Shown here piece by piece: positions 22,612 to 31,769 of a stretch of DNA of 64,000 nucleotides. This DNA comes from Phycisphaerales bacterium. GTDB lineage: Bacteria > Planctomycetota > Phycisphaerae > Phycisphaerales > UBA1924. Below the pieces are notes generated by a model, which was given only the letters and a program-made list of their open reading frames with translations, searched no databases and was not told where the DNA came from. Within the stretch, counting starts at the first letter, position 1, and every line of letters begins with the position of its first letter. A program made the translations under genes and the position numbers. The DNA is taken from the NCBI GenBank assembly GCA_020853815.1, contig JADYYE010000088.1:1-64000 (forward strand). Reading direction: 5' to 3'.

Positions 22612-22953
22612 CTACTTCACCGTCGGCTCGGCGAGCAACGCCCCGGCGAGGATCGGCGAGGTGAGCAAGTAGCGCCCGCGATCAAGCGTGGTGGCGACCT
22701 GCCAAACAGGCGACGAGACATCGTTGCGGTTGCTCTGGTGCCCGCCGGGGATGAAGGTCTGGAAGTCGGACATGGAGACGGGTTTCATGCCGCCCTGGCG
22801 GTGCTGGCTCGCGGCGTGCATGAAACGCGCCGGGGTCGCGGAGCCGACAACCGATGGCACGAAGTCGAAACGCCGTGAGGGCGCTTGGGATTCGTGAAGA
22901 GCGTGGTCAACGGGAGTAACCACGCCGCCCAGTGAAGGCAAGAGGCGGGTCAT
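22612..22953 (-). CDS. Hypothetical protein downstream of the GH127 gene
   Basis: 113 aa, no recognised domain. It begins MTRLLPSLGG and ends with the plausible soluble segment DFQTFIPGGHQSNRNDVSS and VWQVATTLDRGRYLLTSP. Amino-acid composition is less Arg-rich than the shadow frames here, it follows the GH127 stop by 35 bp on the same strand, and a hairpin lies just after its stop. It may be a genuine small gene or the remnant of a larger one. Confidence 0.4.
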   Translation of the reverse strand: MTRLLPSLGGVVTPVDHALHESQAPSRRFDFVPSVVGSATPARFMHAASQHRQGGMKPVSMSDFQTFIPGGHQSNRNDVSSPVWQVATTLDRGRYLLTSPILAGALLAEPTVK

Positions 22954-22988
22954 GCATGGACCCGTGGTCAGGACCGAGGCACGCGCGT

Positions 22989-25490
22989 CTATTCCATCAA
23001 CCGCCACTCGAGGATGCCGCCGGAGATGCCCTCCTGGAGCTGAACCTCGATGCGCAGGCCGGTGGTGCGGACGGGGGTGAAGGTAGTTCGGTTGTACTTG
23101 TCCATGTCGATCGAATAGCCGGAGGGATTGCTGACCTCGCGCCACTCGGTGCCGGCGTTCCACAGCAGCTTCCAAGACGCGGGGAGCGCGCATCCGCCGC
23201 CGTGGTCCTTGTCGCTGAACCAGTAGACCTCCACGCCGGAGATCTTGCGCGGCGTCTTGAAGTCGTACTGGACCCACTCCTTGGTGGCGTTGTGCGGCCA
23301 CCAGACGAAGTGGGTCTGTCCGCGCCCGAGCGAATTCTCGGGTTCCTCGCCGTCGTAGAGAGCCATGGGTGTCGCATGGCCGGGGCAGAAGGAGGCGGTG
23401 GCGGTGATCTCGGGGTCGGGCATGCGCTCGGCAAAGCCGCGGTGCTCGGGGATCCAGACGACCATGGGGCCGGGTTCGCGGTTGTCCCACGCGTAGTACG
23501 GGATCGCGGTGAACGGAATGGCGAGCGCGGAATCGGCGGTGCGATAGAGCTCGCCGATCCAGGCGGAGTCGTCGCGCACCTCCGCGGTTCCCTTCAGGAC
23601 GGTGACACCGCCGAGGAGATCGGGAAGGAACTCGGGCTCGACGGGGGAGGCGCGGGTGACGGCCATGGAACGGACGTTTGGCCCGTTGTCGGCGCCTTCG
23701 AGGCAGTAGACGAGCGGGCCGCGCTGAAGGGCGAGGCGTCCGCGGTTCATCTTCACTTCGGGGTTGGCCTGGATGCGTTCCACTTGGAGCGGCATCTGGA
23801 ACATGACCTTGTCGCCGGCCTTCCACTCTCGTTTGATGACGGCGTAGCCGCGTTGCACGCGGTATTGGGCGGGCTGGCCGTTGACGTTGATCGATTCTCC
23901 GCGTGACCATCCGGGGAGGCGGAGTCGCAGCTCGAACGTGACGGGCGAGGCGGGATCGATCTTGAACTCGGCGTCGCCCTCCCATGGATACTTGGTTTCC
24001 TGCGTGATTCTCACGGGGATGTCGTTAAGCCTGACGCTGGCGGTGCTGCCGACGTAGAGATTGACGAGGAGGGCGTTGTTGCTCGCGGCGTCGGCGCCGG
24101 TGGCGTAGATCATGCCACCGAGCTGGCCGACGAGGCGCAGGACGTTGGGAGGGCAGCAGGCGCAGCCGAACCAGGGCTGGCGGTGATGCTTGCCACGACT
24201 GGCGAGCGGATTGACGTAGAAGAACGAGTCGCCCTTGAGCGAGACGCCGGAGATGACGCCGTTGTAGAGCCCGCGTTCCATGACGTCGACGAAGCGAGCG
24301 TCGGCGAACATGAGGTTCATGCGGTGATTCCAGAGCACCAGCCCGATGGTGGCGCAGGTTTCGGCGTAGGCCTGGTCGTTGGGGAGGTCATAGGGGATGG
24401 TGAAGCCCTCGTTGCCGCCGCTGGAGCCGATCCCGCCGGTGACGTACATGTTTTTGAAGACGAGGTCGGCCCAGAGTGACTGGAGCGGGGCGACGAGCGA
24501 GCGATCGCTGGTGGCCATGACGATATCGGTTGCGCCGCTGTAGAGGTACATGGCACGGACGGCGTGGCCCACGACCGCGTTCTGCTCGCGGAGGGGCTTG
24601 TGGTCCTGGGCGTATTCGCCGAAGAGATCGCGTCCGTTGGCGACGCCGCGTTCATCGATGAAAAACTTGGAGAGCCCGAGATAGCGTTCGTTGCCGGTTT
24701 CCTTCCAGAGCTTGACGAGCGCGAGTTCGATCTCCGGGTGGCCGCAGACGTTGCGGGTCTTTCCCTCGCCGAAGGTCTTGTCGAGCAGGTCGGCGAACCT
24801 TGTGGCGACGTCGAGAAGCGTGGTCTTTCCGGTGGCCTGGTGGTGAGCGACGGCGGCCTCGAAGAGGTGCCCGGCGCAGTAGAGCTCGTGCATGTCCTTG
24901 AGGTTGGACCAGCGTTTGGTCGGCTCTTGCAGGGTGTAGTAGGCGTTGAGATAGCCATCGGGCTGCTGGGCGGCGGCGATGGTTGAGATGAGTTCATCGA
25001 GCTTGGCGTCGACCTTGGCGCGGAAGGCGGGATCGTCGCTGGTCATCATGGCCAAGGCGGCGCCCTCGATCATCTTGTAGACGTCGGAGTCGTTGAAGAA
25101 GTAGCCCTCGTACTTGCCCTGGAGCTTGCCCGAGGCGCGGTTGAAATTGTCGATTCGCCCGGTGTCGGTACACTGCTTGATGTTTGCGTTGAGCGTCGAC
25201 TCGGCGTTGATTTTCTGCTTGGGAGCCCAGAACTCATCGGTGATGCGGACGTCCCGGGCGGGGACGGGCGTGAGCGTGCCGGGCAACTGCTTGGCGATCG
25301 ACTTCTCCACGTTTTTTTCGTCTGCCTTGGCCGCTGGCGCCGTCCCGGGCTGGACGACGGGCTGGGCGACGGGCTGGTTCTGGGCTTGCGCGAGGGCCCC
25401 GGCGGCCAGCGCGATCGCGGTGACGAGCGAGGGAACGGCGGCGGCGAGCGGACAGGAAAACCGCGGATGGGCGAATGAAAGCAGCGTCAT
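22989..25490 (-). CDS. Exported GH127-family glycoside hydrolase (beta-L-arabinofuranosidase-like)
   Basis: An 833-aa protein of the DUF1680/GH127 family. A signal peptide ends about AGALAQ, followed by a Pro/Ala linker. An (alpha/alpha)6 catalytic domain runs from RITDEFWAPKQKINAE through KYEGYFFNDSD to the zinc-bound cysteine cluster WFGCACCPPN (about residue 440), where the nucleophilic Cys lies. Beta-sandwich domains follow, and a C-terminal discoidin-like module ends GGILEWRLME. Characterized relatives remove beta-L-arabinofuranose; other subfamilies act on other sugars. The ATG at 25490 has AGGAG at 7 nt, better than an upstream start at 25517. Confidence 0.87.
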   Translation of the reverse strand: MTLLSFAHPRFSCPLAAAVPSLVTAIALAAGALAQAQNQPVAQPVVQPGTAPAAKADEKNVEKSIAKQLPGTLTPVPARDVRITDEFWAPKQKINAESTLNANIKQCTDTGRIDNFNRASGKLQGKYEGYFFNDSDVYKMIEGAALAMMTSDDPAFRAKVDAKLDELISTIAAAQQPDGYLNAYYTLQEPTKRWSNLKDMHELYCAGHLFEAAVAHHQATGKTTLLDVATRFADLLDKTFGEGKTRNVCGHPEIELALVKLWKETGNERYLGLSKFFIDERGVANGRDLFGEYAQDHKPLREQNAVVGHAVRAMYLYSGATDIVMATSDRSLVAPLQSLWADLVFKNMYVTGGIGSSGGNEGFTIPYDLPNDQAYAETCATIGLVLWNHRMNLMFADARFVDVMERGLYNGVISGVSLKGDSFFYVNPLASRGKHHRQPWFGCACCPPNVLRLVGQLGGMIYATGADAASNNALLVNLYVGSTASVRLNDIPVRITQETKYPWEGDAEFKIDPASPVTFELRLRLPGWSRGESINVNGQPAQYRVQRGYAVIKREWKAGDKVMFQMPLQVERIQANPEVKMNRGRLALQRGPLVYCLEGADNGPNVRSMAVTRASPVEPEFLPDLLGGVTVLKGTAEVRDDSAWIGELYRTADSALAIPFTAIPYYAWDNREPGPMVVWIPEHRGFAERMPDPEITATASFCPGHATPMALYDGEEPENSLGRGQTHFVWWPHNATKEWVQYDFKTPRKISGVEVYWFSDKDHGGGCALPASWKLLWNAGTEWREVSNPSGYSIDMDKYNRTTFTPVRTTGLRIEVQLQEGISGGILEWRLME

Positions 25491-25620
25491 GGTCAGACTC
25501 CTGGCAAGTGCGGGCAAGCGCCGCCGAAGAGCATACCGCGCTCCGCGAGGGGAACGCCGGGCAGGACGAGATGTTGCAAATGGGCGGGCCGGCGGCGTGG
25601 CGGGCCTCCGCGGGTGCTGA

Positions 25621-26793
25621 CTACGAGCGGGGTGCGGTCAGTGCTTGGAAACCGGACGTTTCCTTGGATGTGATCGATCCGTCGGGCGTGTGGGCTTCCA
25701 ATCTCGCCTCGCAGTCGGGGAACCGGTCCATGACTTCCTCGAAACGATCGATGCCCGCGACGCAGAGGGCGGTGTCGAGCGCGTCGGCGGTCGTCGCGTT
25801 GCGTGAGACGACCGTGGCGGCGGCGCGATTGGTCAGTCCAAGGCCGGTGCGCGGATCGACGATGTGCGAGTAGCGAGTTCCGTCGATCTCGATGAACTGC
25901 TCGGTGTCGCCGGCGGTGGATACGGACTGGTTGCTGAGCAGGAGCGTGAACGCCCGATCGGGCGGGGATTGATCCGTCGTGCTTCCGTCGTGCGAGACCG
26001 CGATGCGCCAGCCGCGCTGGCCCGGCGGTGGAAGCGAGCAGGAGATGTCGCCGGCGATGGCGACCATGGCGCGATCGATGCCGCGAGTGCGGAGAACCTC
26101 GACGGCGCGTTGGGCGGCGAATCCCTTCGCGAACGCGCCGGGATCGAGTTTCATTCCGGGCTTGCGGAGCGAGAGCGTCGGGTGATTCGGAAGGCCGGCG
26201 AGCTCGATGTCGCGCCAGCCGACGCGATCGACGGCGGAGGAGATCGCAGCGGGATCGGGTAGGCGGTGCTGCTTGCGGGCGGCGCGCCAGAGTTGAACCA
26301 CCGGGCCGACGGAGGGGTCGAACGCGCCGTCCGTCCGCTCGGCGACGACGAGGGAGCCGAGGAGCACTTCGGCAAACGAGGGATCGATCTCGGTGATCCC
26401 CAGGCCGAAGCCCTGTCCGGCGCGACTGTTGACGAGGGAGAGTTGGCTGTCGGGTCGATAATCGCTGAGAATCTGGTCGAGGCGAGAGATTTCGACAAAG
26501 GCCGCGGCGACGGAATCGCGGGCCGAATGCTCGTCGCTCGCGTACACTACCGCGTTGATGCGCACGCCCATGGCAAGGTGGGAGAACTCGTGGCGAGTCA
26601 GGGATTGGTTCGGCGATGAACAGCCGGAAACCAGGGCCAAGACCGCGAGTGATGGCACCAAACGGCGTGCAACCGGGCGGGCGATCGGGGCGTAGAACCC
26701 GATGCCTCGGACGAGCGAAAGAAGGCGGAAACCCCGCGGGAACAGGCGAACGAGGACCAGTGTGAGCATGAAGACGAGCCAGCGCCGAATCAT
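25621..26793 (-). CDS. apbE: ApbE-family FAD:protein FMN transferase (lipoprotein)
   Basis: About 390 aa from this start. Two hydrophobic stretches precede a lipobox (LVSGC), then the ApbE domain: MGVRINAVVYA, ISRLDQILSDYRPDSQLSLVN, TDGAFDPSVGPVVQLW, LDPGAFAKGFAAQRAVEVL, and the metal/FAD region YSHIVDPRTGLGL with ATTADALDTAL. It attaches FMN to Thr residues of exported redox proteins such as NqrB/C or RnfG; no such target is visible here. The start is unclear: ATG 26793 (GGAG 6 nt upstream) overlaps the divergent FGE-type gene by 26 bp, while later starts at 26769 or near 26680 would remove most or all of the overlap. Confidence 0.82.
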   Translation of the reverse strand: MIRRWLVFMLTLVLVRLFPRGFRLLSLVRGIGFYAPIARPVARRLVPSLAVLALVSGCSSPNQSLTRHEFSHLAMGVRINAVVYASDEHSARDSVAAAFVEISRLDQILSDYRPDSQLSLVNSRAGQGFGLGITEIDPSFAEVLLGSLVVAERTDGAFDPSVGPVVQLWRAARKQHRLPDPAAISSAVDRVGWRDIELAGLPNHPTLSLRKPGMKLDPGAFAKGFAAQRAVEVLRTRGIDRAMVAIAGDISCSLPPPGQRGWRIAVSHDGSTTDQSPPDRAFTLLLSNQSVSTAGDTEQFIEIDGTRYSHIVDPRTGLGLTNRAAATVVSRNATTADALDTALCVAGIDRFEEVMDRFPDCEARLEAHTPDGSITSKETSGFQALTAPRS

Positions 26794-27724
26794 GAGCATC
26801 TCCGCGTATCTGTCCGTCGTCGGCACGAGCGTAGCGGTCGTGGGCGCCCGGGCGGGCGAACCGCCCGTGATCCCGCCGGACCTGATGCCGACGGCACCGA
26901 GCGAGAAGGCGTCGAGCGTCGCGGTGAAGAATGACGCGCCGAAGCTGGAGCCGTACACCGAGACCATTTCGGGCACGGTGTTGACGATTGACATGTCGCC
27001 AATCCCGCCGGGCACGATCACCATGACGGACCCCGCGGACCCGACCAAATCGGTGACGAAGGAGATCAGCGCCCTGTATTTCAGCACGGTCGAGATCAGC
27101 TGGGATCATTACAACGCCTTTCTCTTCGGCCTCGACAAGCCCGAGGGGGCGGTGGGAACGACGGCGGCGGACGCGGTGACGAAGCCCACGAAGCCCTATG
27201 TCTCGGCCGACCGGGGATTCGGCACGACGGGATATCCCGTGATCTCCACGTCGTATCGCGGCGCGGAAAACTTCGCGGCGTGGCTGGCGGCCAAGACGGG
27301 GAAGAAGTATCGCCTGCCGACCGAGGCGGAGTGGGAATACGCCTGCCGCGCCGGCGCGAATACGAAGTACCCCTCGGGCGATGACGCGGCTTCGCTCGAT
27401 GCGGTGGCGTGGTTCGCCGACAACGCCGAGGCCAAGACGCATCTCCTGGGCAGCAAGGAAGCGAACGCCTGGGGCCTCTACGACATGATGGGCAACGCGG
27501 GCGAGTGGGCCAAGGGGCTTGACAACAAGTGGGTCATCAAGGGCGGCTCGTTCGTTGCGGACGCCAACGCGATGCGCCCCGAGGCACGGCTGGTCAATAC
27601 CGGCGCGCTGAACGCGAGCGATCCCAACATCCCCAAGAGCAAGTGGTGGCTGACCGAGGGCGGGTTTGTGGGGTTCCGCGTCGTTTGCGAACCCGAAGCC
27701 AACGCCAAGTCCGCGGGGAAGTAG
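26768..27724 (+). CDS. Exported FGE/SUMF1-domain protein
   Basis: 318 aa: a signal peptide (MKTSQRRIMSIS...GARAGEPP) followed by a formylglycine-generating-enzyme-like domain. Family marks are VEISWDHYNAFLFG, GYPVISTSYRGAENFAAWL, KYRLPTEAEWEYACRAG, GLYDMMGNAGEWAKG, WVIKGGSFVADA and FVGFRVVCEP. True FGE has catalytic Cys near the C-terminus; here only one Cys (VVCEP) lies there, so catalysis is doubtful and the fold may serve binding, as in many planctomycete homologues. Its ATG shares the CATG at 26767-26770 with a possible apbE start on the other strand. Confidence 0.8.
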   Translation: MKTSQRRIMSISAYLSVVGTSVAVVGARAGEPPVIPPDLMPTAPSEKASSVAVKNDAPKLEPYTETISGTVLTIDMSPIPPGTITMTDPADPTKSVTKEISALYFSTVEISWDHYNAFLFGLDKPEGAVGTTAADAVTKPTKPYVSADRGFGTTGYPVISTSYRGAENFAAWLAAKTGKKYRLPTEAEWEYACRAGANTKYPSGDDAASLDAVAWFADNAEAKTHLLGSKEANAWGLYDMMGNAGEWAKGLDNKWVIKGGSFVADANAMRPEARLVNTGALNASDPNIPKSKWWLTEGGFVGFRVVCEPEANAKSAGK

Positions 27725-27887
27725 GCTCACCTCGGGCCTGAATCCGCCGGCGATTTGTTCGAGCTTTCAAGCGTCGTCAGCTGCGCACGATGGACATTCA
27801 CGAGATTCCGGCAGTTGGCAGCGGCGATCCGGCGCTGTACGCTGTCGCATCGCCCGAGCGTGCCGCCCGGGAGTGGAGGCTTCTTTC

Positions 27888-29249
27888 ATGAACGAGCAGA
27901 ATCACCCCGAATCATCCGGCCTGTCGCGCCGGGACTTTGTCCGCGTCTCCGCCGTCGCCGCCGCGGTTCCGGTGCTGTCGAACGGGCTGGCTTCGCCCTT
28001 GGTCCACGCCGCCGGGTCGGACACGATGAAGATCGGGTTGATCGGCTGCGGAGGTCGCGGCACCGGGGCGGCGACGCAGGCGCTGGCCGCGGACAAAGGG
28101 CTGGTGCTGTGGTCGATGGGCGACGTCTTCAAGGATCGACTTGATTCGGCGCACAAGAACATCACCGACTGGATCGGCGATCCCGAGCAGCATCCCAAGG
28201 GGCGTGCCGTCTCGAAGGAGCAGCTCAGCGTCGCGGACGATCGCAGGTTCACCGGGTTTGATTCCTATCAGAAGGTGATCGACAGCGGCGTGGACGCGGT
28301 GCTGCTCACGAGCTATCCCTGCTTCCGCCCTGAGCACCTGCGTGCGGCGATCAAGGCGGGCAAGCATGTGTTCGCGGAGAAGCCGATCGCGGTTGACGCG
28401 CCCGGCTATCGCGCGTTCTGTGCCGCGGGCGAGGAGGCCAAATCCAAGAACCTCGCGGTGCTGATCGGCTTCTGCTGGCGTCACCACCCGGGCATGAAAC
28501 AGGCGTTCGACAAGATCCTCTCGGGCTCGATCGGCGAGGTGAACAGCGCGTACACGACGTACCTCACCGGCACGCTGGGCAAGCGCCCGCGTCAGCCGGA
28601 ATGGAGCGACGTCGAGTTCCAGATGCGCAACTGGTGGCACTTTACGTGGATCTCGGGCGATCACATCGTGGAGCAGGCGGTCCACAGCGTCGATCGCCTC
28701 GCCTGGGCGATGGGCGACGTGATGCCCAAGAAGATCTCGTGTCTTGGCGGGCGGGCGGCCCGCAATGGCCCGGAGCACGGCAACGTGTACGACCACTTTG
28801 CGGCGATCTATGAATACGCCGACGGAAGGCGGGCCTACCACGCCTGCCGCCAGATCGAGAATTGCAGCAACGACAACACCGACTATGTCTACGGGAGCAA
28901 GGGTCAGGCGATCGTCGAGGGCTGGGCCCCCACGCTCAAGGCCAGCGACTACAGCGGCAAGGAGCTGTGGAGCGTGAAGGGCTCGGGCGCCGACGTGGCG
29001 GCCATGTACCAGAACGAGCACGACGAGTTGTGGGCCTCGATCCGCGCGGGCAAGCCGATCAACGATGCGCAGCGCAGCGCCAACAGCTGCATGCTGGCGA
29101 TCGCGGCCCGAATGGCGGCTTACACCGGCAAGACCATCACTTGGGACGAGGCGGTCAACTCCAAGGAAGAGATCGTGCCCGCGAAGATGGAGTTCGGCCC
29201 GATGGAGACGCCGGCGGTGGCGATCCCCGGCAAGACCAAGATGCTGTAA
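27888..29249 (+). CDS. Tat-exported Gfo/Idh/MocA-family oxidoreductase
   Basis: 453 aa. The N-terminus GLSRRDFVRVSAVAAAVPVLSNG is a twin-arginine signal, followed by the NAD(P) motif IGLIGCGGRGTG and the family EKPIAVD (catalytic Lys) segment. Later marks are WRHHPGMKQAF and the conserved GDHIVEQAVHSVDRLAW His region. The family oxidizes or rearranges sugars and inositols; Tat-exported paralogues are numerous in Planctomycetota and their substrates are mostly unknown. The ATG has GTGGAGG upstream. A strong terminator follows at 29345. Confidence 0.9.
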   Translation: MNEQNHPESSGLSRRDFVRVSAVAAAVPVLSNGLASPLVHAAGSDTMKIGLIGCGGRGTGAATQALAADKGLVLWSMGDVFKDRLDSAHKNITDWIGDPEQHPKGRAVSKEQLSVADDRRFTGFDSYQKVIDSGVDAVLLTSYPCFRPEHLRAAIKAGKHVFAEKPIAVDAPGYRAFCAAGEEAKSKNLAVLIGFCWRHHPGMKQAFDKILSGSIGEVNSAYTTYLTGTLGKRPRQPEWSDVEFQMRNWWHFTWISGDHIVEQAVHSVDRLAWAMGDVMPKKISCLGGRAARNGPEHGNVYDHFAAIYEYADGRRAYHACRQIENCSNDNTDYVYGSKGQAIVEGWAPTLKASDYSGKELWSVKGSGADVAAMYQNEHDELWASIRAGKPINDAQRSANSCMLAIAARMAAYTGKTITWDEAVNSKEEIVPAKMEFGPMETPAVAIPGKTKML

Positions 29250-29344
29250 TCGGGACTTCCCCACGTCGCGATGCCGTCGGTTGATGGTTCGCGACGGGCC
29301 GCAGCGAACAGCCCGTCGAGTGAGGGTTCATCCAGCCCCGATCC

Positions 29345-29370
29345 AAGCCCGGCGTTTGCCGGGCTTTTTT
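29345..29370 (+). terminator. Intrinsic terminator after the Gfo/Idh/MocA gene
   Basis: AAGCCCGGC and GCCGGGCTT form a perfect stem with loop GTTT, running into a six-T tract ending at 29370. It lies 95 bp after the stop and 112 bp before the next gene. Confidence 0.85.
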
Positions 29371-29482
29371 GCTGGATGAGTACGTCGGGTCGATGCACGC
29401 GCCGCGACGAAAACAGCCGCTGGCGGATCTGTCACCGCGACGCCATTTCGCACCTCGGCGAGCTTCTCGCGTATCCTCTGTC

Positions 29483-30529
29483 ATGCGCGCCATCGTCGTC
29501 TCCAAGCAGTCTTCGCCGGTTGCCCCGAATGTCGCACTCGCATCCGACTGGCCTGATCCGGCGCCGCCCGGACCGGGCGAGTGCCTCGTGCGAACGCTCG
29601 CCTCCGCGTTCAACCAGATGGACCTGTGGGTGGGGCGCGGCGTGCCCGGTCTCAAGCTCGCGTACCCGCGTGTGTCGGGCTGCGACGCGTGCGGCGTCGT
29701 CGAGGCGGTGGGCGCCGGCGTCGACCCCGCGTGGATCGGCACGCGCGTGATCGTGAACGCCGCGCTGCGCGTGCCCGAGCGTCAGCACCCCGCCGACCCG
29801 CCGAACTCCACGCTCTCGCCCAATTACGAGCTGATCGGCGAGCATCATTTCGGCATGCACGCGGAGAAGTTCCTCGCGCCCGCGGCGAATCTCGCGGCCG
29901 TGGATCCCACGCAGGACCCGGTGCCCGGTGCGGCGTTCGGTCTGTGCGCCCTCACCGCCTACTCGATGGTCGTCTCCAAGGGCCAGCTTCGCCCCGGGCA
30001 ATCCGTGCTGATCACGGGCATCGGCGGCGGCGTGGCGACGGCGGCGCTCGCCATCGCCAAGCACTACGCGTGCCGGGTCGCGGTTACGAGCCGCCATCAG
30101 TGGAAGCTCGATCGAGCCAAACAACTCGGGGCCGACTGCCTCATCCTGGACACCGGGGCCGATTGGTCGTCGCAGGCACGTGCGTGGTCGAACAAGCGCG
30201 GCGTGGACATGGCGATCGATTCCTCGGGCAAGGCGACGCATCTTTCGTGCATCAAATCGCTCGCACGCGGCGGCGCTTATGTCACGCCGGGCTGCACCAG
30301 CGGACCTGATGCAACGACCGATCTCGCCCGCGTTTTCTGGAACCAGCTCCGCGTGCTGGGCTCAACGATGGGATCGAACGACGAGTTCCGCGAGGTCGCG
30401 GCGCTTTTCCGCGCCGGCAAGCTCGCGCCGGTGGTCGACCAGGTCTTTGCGCCCGAGCAATGCCGCGATGCCTACGCAAGACTCGAAGCGGCGGAGCAAT
30501 TCGGAAAGGTCGTGATCCGCTGGGGCTGA
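29483..30529 (+). CDS. MDR-superfamily zinc-independent alcohol dehydrogenase / quinone oxidoreductase-like
   Basis: A 348-aa medium-chain dehydrogenase. The N-terminal GroES-like domain (SAFNQMDLWVGRGVPG, YPRVSGCDACGVVEAVG) is followed by a Rossmann domain with GIGGGVATAALAIAKHYACRVAVTSRH and GADCLILDTG. It lacks the structural four-Cys zinc loop. The substrate is unknown. The start at 29483 lies 5 nt after TATCCT (29472-29477) with no Shine-Dalgarno, fitting a leaderless transcript; the frame upstream overlaps the terminator and is non-coding. It converges on the ASCH gene with 20 bp between stops. Confidence 0.85.
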   Translation: MRAIVVSKQSSPVAPNVALASDWPDPAPPGPGECLVRTLASAFNQMDLWVGRGVPGLKLAYPRVSGCDACGVVEAVGAGVDPAWIGTRVIVNAALRVPERQHPADPPNSTLSPNYELIGEHHFGMHAEKFLAPAANLAAVDPTQDPVPGAAFGLCALTAYSMVVSKGQLRPGQSVLITGIGGGVATAALAIAKHYACRVAVTSRHQWKLDRAKQLGADCLILDTGADWSSQARAWSNKRGVDMAIDSSGKATHLSCIKSLARGGAYVTPGCTSGPDATTDLARVFWNQLRVLGSTMGSNDEFREVAALFRAGKLAPVVDQVFAPEQCRDAYARLEAAEQFGKVVIRWG

Positions 30530-30549
30530 ACTCGACGCGAGTCGCAACA

Positions 30550-31032
30550 TCAAGATGCGCGGCGCCTCGCCGCCCGCCGCAGCACGATCCACGAACTCCG
30601 CGGCGAGAACCCCGGCGCGGCGCGATACTCCGGGCCTCGCTCGGTCGAACGCACGTCGGCGAGATGCACAAACGTGCCGAAGCGGGCGTGCTGCTTTCTG
30701 ATCCAGTAGGCCGCATCGCCGCAGGCCATCGCGTTGTAGCGACGGAAGAGCATCGCGACCAGTGGCGGCGTGAGACTCTCAAACTCATCGACGCTTGAAA
30801 CGATCGCGCGAGCGCCGAAGCCGCCCGAGCGGGCCTTGAAGTACACGAGATCGCCCGGCGCGACGCGCCCGAACGGCGTGCATCGATTCCGCGTGAGCCG
30901 CACTTCGACTCGCTTGCGGCCCGCGAGGATCAGATCGAGGTACTCGGGATGAATGATGGCGACGTGTCGCACCGACGGAGTATCGGCGAAACTAGAAAAG
31001 CAGATGAAAAGACCGCGAGGGAAGGCGTTCAT
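30550..31032 (-). CDS. ASCH-domain protein
   Basis: A 160-aa PUA-like ASCH protein: HVAIIHPEYLDLILAGRKRVEVRLTRNR, then PGDLVYFKARSG and ARAIVSSVDEFESL. ASCH domains bind nucleic acid or modified nucleosides (YqfB-type are N4-acetylcytidine amidohydrolases); the exact role is not known. The ATG overlaps the upstream stop as ATGA. The domain starts only at about residue 21, so a GTG at 30972 is an alternative start. Last gene of the hldE unit. Confidence 0.7.
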   Translation of the reverse strand: MNAFPRGLFICFSSFADTPSVRHVAIIHPEYLDLILAGRKRVEVRLTRNRCTPFGRVAPGDLVYFKARSGGFGARAIVSSVDEFESLTPPLVAMLFRRYNAMACGDAAYWIRKQHARFGTFVHLADVRSTERGPEYRAAPGFSPRSSWIVLRRAARRRAS

Positions 31033-31769
31033 CTCCCCGATTCGGGGCTCCCTACCTCGTCGAGACGATCCTCGCTCACTTCGCGCTTTGCTCCATACTT
31101 CGACATGAAATGCTGGCGATCACCTTCGAGAGTTGCGTAGAGATGTCGCACTTCCAGAATGATCGAGGCAATCAATACCAACGCCATAATGCCGATTGCC
31201 CCACCGTGCTGAGCGACGGCTGCGACACCGGTAGCAACTGCGACACACGAGATCGAGTGCCCCACTATCAACATGACCAGTCGCTGCAGAAACGTACCAC
31301 GCGGCTTGGTGTTATCGTCGTACTGTGCCGCATCCTCGCACAACAAGCCGGCCGACGCCTTTCGCGCGGGCGCGATCTCACCCCATTCACCAACCGTCCC
31401 GGTCTTCATCAGATACTGCGAACGGTGAAGCCTGTCACGAATTCCATAATAACTATGACGCAACTGCATCATCGACGTCATGAAATGCATTGTCGCGATC
31501 ATGCACAAAACGCACACGGCGACTCCGATCGTCGCTGCCATTTCCCATGGACCTGACTCCGCGGGTGACCCCTGGGCCGGTACGGCGCGTACCCCCATGG
31601 TGCCCAGCGCCGCTATGACGGCGTAAAACGCCCAATACGCGCGGACCCAGCCATTCTCTTCGTCCTTGATTGCCTTTTCCTGATTGACGCAAATCTCATA
31701 CATTTTCATCAGGAGTGCCAGGCGCTCAGCCCGAGTTGGCTGCTTTGAGGGTGGGCGCAGCGTCACCAT
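31029..31769 (-). CDS. Membrane protein of unknown function with unusually low GC
   Basis: 246 aa, no domain recognised. It has two pairs of hydrophobic helices (about 45-62 and 78-98; about 160-180 and 187-205) separated by a charged helical stretch beginning LRHSYYGIRDRLHRSQ, plus a charged C-terminal tail. The general plan recalls two-TM effector or sensor proteins but no family can be assigned. DNA here is visibly poorer in GC and uses rarer codons than its neighbours, which suggests recent acquisition. Its ATG follows the hldE stop with no gap (TAGATG), and it overlaps the ASCH gene by 4 bp. Confidence 0.7.
   Translation of the reverse strand: MVTLRPPSKQPTRAERLALLMKMYEICVNQEKAIKDEENGWVRAYWAFYAVIAALGTMGVRAVPAQGSPAESGPWEMAATIGVAVCVLCMIATMHFMTSMMQLRHSYYGIRDRLHRSQYLMKTGTVGEWGEIAPARKASAGLLCEDAAQYDDNTKPRGTFLQRLVMLIVGHSISCVAVATGVAAVAQHGGAIGIMALVLIASIILEVRHLYATLEGDRQHFMSKYGAKREVSEDRLDEVGSPESGR

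Noticed and set aside
22932-22980. Another family A copy near ATGGACCCGTGG
   Set aside because: Only fragments of the arms are present and no stem forms.
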